Source: Myxococcales bacterium (GTDB lineage Bacteria; Myxococcota_A; UBA9160; JALSIO01). From it: 8,752 nucleotides of DNA. How positions within the stretch are numbered: position 1 is the stretch's first letter; each line of letters starts with the position of its first letter. Location: positions 1 through 8,752 of the forward strand of contig JALSIO010000780.1 of the NCBI GenBank assembly GCA_026989995.1, in the 5' to 3' direction. The notes under the pieces were generated by a model. The model worked only from the letters and a program-made list of their open reading frames with translations. It made no database searches and was not told where the DNA came from. This document shows, piece by piece, positions 6,418-8,752 of this stretch. The position numbers and the translations under genes are program-made.

Positions 6418-8495
6418 TCCGCCGCCCGCGCGGCCACGTAGGCCTCGATCGCGGCGATCTCGTCGGCGGAGAGCACCTCCCCGAAGGCCGGCATGCCCCG
6501 GTCCGGGAGGCCGCCGGCCACCACCGCCGCGAAGGAGGCCGGGCTTCGCCGGTAGCTCTCCCGGAGATCGGCGATCACGCCCGCGGATACCGCGCCCACC
6601 CCGTGACACCGCGCGCAGTGCACGTGGTAGGCGTCGTCGCCCGCGCGGGTCGAGGCCGGACGCCCCTCGAGGGCCTCGCGCACGAGCTCGGGCGTGACCG
6701 GGGCCTCGAAGAGCGCGAAGGTGAGCACCCGCCCCGGCGCCGCCCGGCCGTCCGCTGCCGCATCGCCCCCGACGAGGGCGAAGGCCCCGCCCCAGCCGGC
6801 CACCACGGTCACGTACTGGGTCCCGCCCGCTTCGTAGGTGATGGGCGCTGCCACCACCCCGCTGCCGGTATGGGCCTCGAAGAGGAGCCTCCCGGTGCGG
6901 GCGTCGAAGGCGAGGAAGCGGCCATCGGCGGTGCCCTGGAAGACCAGGTCTCCCCCGGTGGCCAGGGTGCCGCCGTTCCAGGGAATCGCGTAGGGATGAC
7001 GCCAGACCTCGCGCCGCGCCACCGGATCCCAGGCGAGCAGGTGCCCTCTCGCGAACTCCCGCGTGAGCGCCGCGAAGACGGAGAGGTCCGTCCCGGTGTT
7101 GAAGTGACCCGGCCGGGGTTCGAAACGCGACGCCGGCGCGTAGGCGCCGAGCACTTCCTGGGCGGGGATGTAGACGAGGCCGGTTCGCGGGCTGAAGGAC
7201 ATGGGCTGCCAGTTGTGCCCGCCGAAGGGAGTCGGGCGGACGAGGGTGAGGCCCCCCCGATAGCGCGCCTCCGGCCGCTCCCGCGGACGGCCGGTCCCGA
7301 GATCGACGCCGTCGGCCCACGTCACCTGCACGTAGGGATCCGCCGAGAGGAGCTCGCCGGTGCGGCGATCGAGGACGTAGAAGAAGCCGTTCTTCGGCGC
7401 CTGCATGATCACCGGCCGCCGGACACCGCCGATCTCGAGATCGGCCAGGATCAGGTGCTGCGTCGCGGTGAAATCCCAGGTGTCGCCGGGCGTGGTCTGG
7501 TAGTGCCACACGAGGCGTCCGTCGTCCGGGTCGAGGGCGAGGATGGATGAGAGGTAGAGATTGTCGCCGCCTCCGGGACTCCGCAGCTCCCGATTCCAGG
7601 GCGAGCCGTTGCCGGTTCCGACGTAGAGGAGGTCGAGCTCGGGGTCGTAGGCCATGGAATCCCACACGGTTCCCCCGCCCCCGAGCTCCCACCAGCGGCC
7701 GCGCCAGGTCCTCGCAGCGCGCTCGAGGGCCGGGGATTCGAAGCCCTCGGCCGGATTCCCCGGAACCGTGTAGGTCCTCCAGAGAAGTCGACCCGTCTCC
7801 GCGTCGTAGGCCGAGACGTAGCCGCGCACACCGTACTCCGCGCCGCCATTTCCGATGATCACCCGGCCCTTGACCACCCGCGGCGCACCGGTGATGGTGT
7901 AGTCGCGGGCCGGGTCCGCGGTCTGCACCTCGTAGAGCAGCTTCCCGGTGGCGGCGTCGAGCGCTTGAAGGCGCCCGTCGAGAACACCGACGAAGACCCG
8001 CCCCCGGTAGACGGCGACCCCGCGGTTGACCACGTCGCAGCAGGCGCGCTGCCCCACGCGGCGGTCCACCTGCGGGTCGTGTCGCCACAGAAGCTCCCCG
8101 GTGCGGGCGTCGAGCGCGAAGACCACGCTCCACGGACCGGTGACGAACATCACCCCATCGACCACCAGCGGCGTGGCTTCGTGCCCGCGGCGAAGTCCCG
8201 TCTCGAAGCTCCAGACGCGCACGAGGTGGGAGACGTTCCCGGTGTGGATGCGGGCGAGCGGGCTGTACCGCTGCTCGGAGAACGTGCGGCCGTGCGTGAG
8301 CCAGTTCTGCGGCTCCGAGTCGGCGGCCCGCAGGCGCGCATCGTCCACGGCGCCCACCCCGGGTGGAGCGGCGGCGCGCCCGCCCGCCCGCGCCGGGCCC
8401 TCTGCCGCGACCGCCGCGATCGCCGCGATGGTGGGGAGGAGCAGAGCCGCCTTCCCGGCCCACCTCCTCGACAGCCCGTCCGGGCTCCGTCCCAT
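6414..8495 (-). CDS. Quinohemoprotein alcohol dehydrogenase (PQQ domain plus C-terminal cytochrome c)
   Basis: A 693-residue periplasmic enzyme that should oxidise an alcohol with PQQ and pass electrons to its own heme c. A signal peptide (charged 1-15, hydrophobic 16-31, AxA near 34-36) is followed by the eight-bladed PQQ propeller (about 60-580). Visible active-site features are the vicinal disulfide Cys152-Cys153 (ACCDVVNRG), Glu220 ([10 protein letters not shown]), Asn296 (GTGNGSPWN), catalytic Asp341 ([11 protein letters not shown]), Lys368 ([10 protein letters not shown]) and Trp429 ([11 protein letters not shown]). The cytochrome c domain has CARCH (627-631) and the likely distal ligand Met668 (GMPAFG). 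The residue two after the catalytic Asp is Thr343, not the Asp of lanthanide enzymes, so Ca2+ is expected. The ATG is preceded by GGAAGGGGGG. It is a type II (soluble or membrane-attached) alcohol dehydrogenase; the substrate is not readable. It is convergent with the FAD-dehydrogenase operon. Confidence 0.95.
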   Translation of the reverse strand: MGRSPDGLSRRWAGKAALLLPTIAAIAAVAAEGPARAGGRAAAPPGVGAVDDARLRAADSEPQNWLTHGRTFSEQRYSPLARIHTGNVSHLVRVWSFETGLRRGHEATPLVVDGVMFVTGPWSVVFALDARTGELLWRHDPQVDRRVGQRACCDVVNRGVAVYRGRVFVGVLDGRLQALDAATGKLLYEVQTADPARDYTITGAPRVVKGRVIIGNGGAEYGVRGYVSAYDAETGRLLWRTYTVPGNPAEGFESPALERAARTWRGRWWELGGGGTVWDSMAYDPELDLLYVGTGNGSPWNRELRSPGGGDNLYLSSILALDPDDGRLVWHYQTTPGDTWDFTATQHLILADLEIGGVRRPVIMQAPKNGFFYVLDRRTGELLSADPYVQVTWADGVDLGTGRPRERPEARYRGGLTLVRPTPFGGHNWQPMSFSPRTGLVYIPAQEVLGAYAPASRFEPRPGHFNTGTDLSVFAALTREFARGHLLAWDPVARREVWRHPYAIPWNGGTLATGGDLVFQGTADGRFLAFDARTGRLLFEAHTGSGVVAAPITYEAGGTQYVTVVAGWGGAFALVGGDAAADGRAAPGRVLTFALFEAPVTPELVREALEGRPASTRAGDDAYHVHCARCHGVGAVSAGVIADLRESYRRSPASFAAVVAGGLPDRGMPAFGEVLSADEIAAIEAYVAARAAD

Positions 8496-8549
8496 GGTGT
8501 CCCCCCCTTCCGGCTCCGGGCCTGCCCGCCTGCCCGCGCCCGCCCCGCT

Positions 8550-8555
8550 CTTATA
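8550..8555 (-). promoter_or_regulatory. Possible -10 element for the quinohemoprotein gene
   Basis: Read on the minus strand, this is TATAAG, the best -10-like hexamer in the 207-bp intergenic region. It predicts a leader of roughly 48 nt before the ATG at 8495. No clear -35 hexamer is seen at 16-18 bp. It is placed symmetrically to the plus-strand TACGAT at 8578-8583. Confidence 0.3.
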
Positions 8556-8559
8556 CCCG

Positions 8560-8573
8560 AGCGGACGCCCGCT
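8560..8573. promoter_or_regulatory. Palindrome midway between divergent -10 candidates (possible shared operator)
   Basis: AGCGG (8560-8564) and CCGCT (8569-8573) form an inverted repeat centred at 8566.5, and the outer CC/GG bases (8557-8558 and 8575-8576) extend it across a mismatch. The centre coincides exactly with the midpoint of the two opposed -10-like hexamers, an arrangement expected of one regulator controlling both genes. Length and composition make chance occurrence possible. Confidence 0.3.
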
Positions 8574-8577
8574 GGGC

Positions 8578-8583
8578 TACGAT
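8578..8583 (+). promoter_or_regulatory. Possible -10 element for the LLM-class oxidoreductase gene
   Basis: TACGAT, preceded by CTGGGC, would give a leader of about 110 nt before the ATG at 8703. There is no recognisable -35. The leader then contains two overlapping GC-rich stem options (8645-8671). Confidence 0.25.
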
Positions 8584-8644
8584 CGCCCACCCGGTCGCCC
8601 GGATCCGGCCCGGCCTGCGCCGGTGCAAGCCGCGGGCGGCGCCG

Positions 8645-8671
8645 GCCCCGCCGCAGGGCGGCGGGCGGGGC
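8645..8671 (+). promoter_or_regulatory. Two mutually exclusive hairpins in the leader of the LLM-class gene
   Basis: CCCGCCGC (8647-8654) pairs perfectly with GCGGCGGG (8658-8665) around AGG. Alternatively GCCCCGCC (8645-8652) pairs perfectly with GGCGGGGC (8664-8671) around an 11-nt loop. The two share bases and cannot both form. They end about 20 nt before the ribosome-binding site. This could be a switchable leader or only a consequence of runs of G and C. Confidence 0.3.
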
Positions 8672-8690
8672 GCAGGTCGAACCCCGTGGA

Positions 8691-8696
8691 AGGAGA
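8691..8696 (+). promoter_or_regulatory. Strong ribosome-binding site for the gene starting at 8703
   Basis: AGGAGA, in the purine run GGAAGGAGAGAAGG, sits 6 nt before the ATG. It is the clearest Shine-Dalgarno sequence in the window and fixes the start codon of the truncated gene. Confidence 0.75.
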
Positions 8697-8702
8697 GAAG
8701 GC

Positions 8703-8752
8703 ATGGACGTCACCCGGCTCGGAACCCTGGGCGTCTGGACCTGGCTCGACGC
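8703..8752 (+). CDS. Probable LLM-class F420-dependent oxidoreductase, first 16 codons (runs off the right edge)
   Basis: Only MDVTRLGTLGVWTWLD is visible. The LG-x-LG-VW-T-W-LD pattern resembles the beginning of a subgroup of luciferase-like (LLM) F420-dependent oxidoreductases, whose first strand reads like GRLGVWT followed by a short link and LDA. The start ATG has an excellent ribosome-binding site. It is transcribed divergently from the quinohemoprotein alcohol dehydrogenase. If the call is right, the organism makes coenzyme F420 and the enzyme would transfer hydride between F420 and an alcohol, aldehyde or similar cytoplasmic substrate. Sixteen residues are little evidence, so another family is possible. 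Confidence 0.6.
   Translation, partial: MDVTRLGTLGVWTWLD

Noticed and set aside
5889..7550. Long plus-strand open frame across the convergent junction
   Set aside because: It is a shadow of the subunit-3 gene in its first part and of the quinohemoprotein in its second, with no family signature and no ribosome site.
8610..8680. Cobalamin riboswitch suggested by GGTGCAAG in the LLM-gene leader
   Set aside because: The stretch lacks the conserved B12-box (GCCACTG) and the rest of the expected core; only one short motif matches, which is not enough. A covariance-model search would settle it.
1..8752. Mobile elements, CRISPR arrays, tRNA or rRNA genes, phage or toxin-antitoxin genes
   Set aside because: No transposase or integrase motif, no regularly spaced repeats, and no cloverleaf or rRNA core sequence was found on either strand.

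Overview
The window is a very GC-rich bacterial chromosome segment (about 70% or more by eye) with tightly packed, often overlapping genes. It carries a periplasmic quinohemoprotein, a Tat-exported dehydrogenase subunit and the first codons of a probable F420-dependent (LLM) oxidoreductase. Together these suggest a Gram-negative-type, aerobic, heterotrophic soil or water lineage that uses F420, such as Binatota- or Myxococcota-like bacteria. That placement is an inference; no rRNA or marker gene is present. I see no mobile element, CRISPR array, tRNA or rRNA gene.

Layout: (1) 1-2420, minus strand: an NDP-forming acyl-CoA synthetase (2420 to 204) is followed through a 4-bp GTGA overlap by a nitroreductase-family gene that runs off the left edge. 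(2) 2421-2606: a divergent intergenic region with a near-perfect 15-bp direct repeat flanking a small palindrome. (3) 2607-6417, plus strand: a compact three-gene operon encodes an AGCS-type sodium/amino-acid symporter, a GMC-family FAD dehydrogenase and a Tat-signal gluconate-2-dehydrogenase subunit-3-like protein. The first two are separated by 2 nt and the last two overlap by 4 bp. (4) 6414-8495, minus strand: a convergent quinohemoprotein (PQQ plus cytochrome c) alcohol dehydrogenase whose stop codon shares one CTAG with the stop of the operon's last gene. A perfect 20-bp-stem hairpin and a small UNCG hairpin sit at this junction, inside the plus-strand coding sequence. (5) 8496-8702: a second divergent intergenic region with symmetric promoter-like hexamers, followed by the start of an LLM-class oxidoreductase (8703 onward).

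How the genes may work together (inference): two different periplasmic dehydrogenases, one FAD-based and one PQQ/heme-based, converge on the same locus. The FAD enzyme has the two subunits of the gluconate/fructose/glucose dehydrogenase type but no dedicated cytochrome gene here, so it must pass electrons to a carrier encoded elsewhere or to another c-type cytochrome. The symporter could import a substrate or product, and the acyl-CoA synthetase could activate or release a carboxylic acid made by such oxidations. No single known pathway explains the whole set. The gene families are all known; the novelty lies in their combination and in the non-coding structures.
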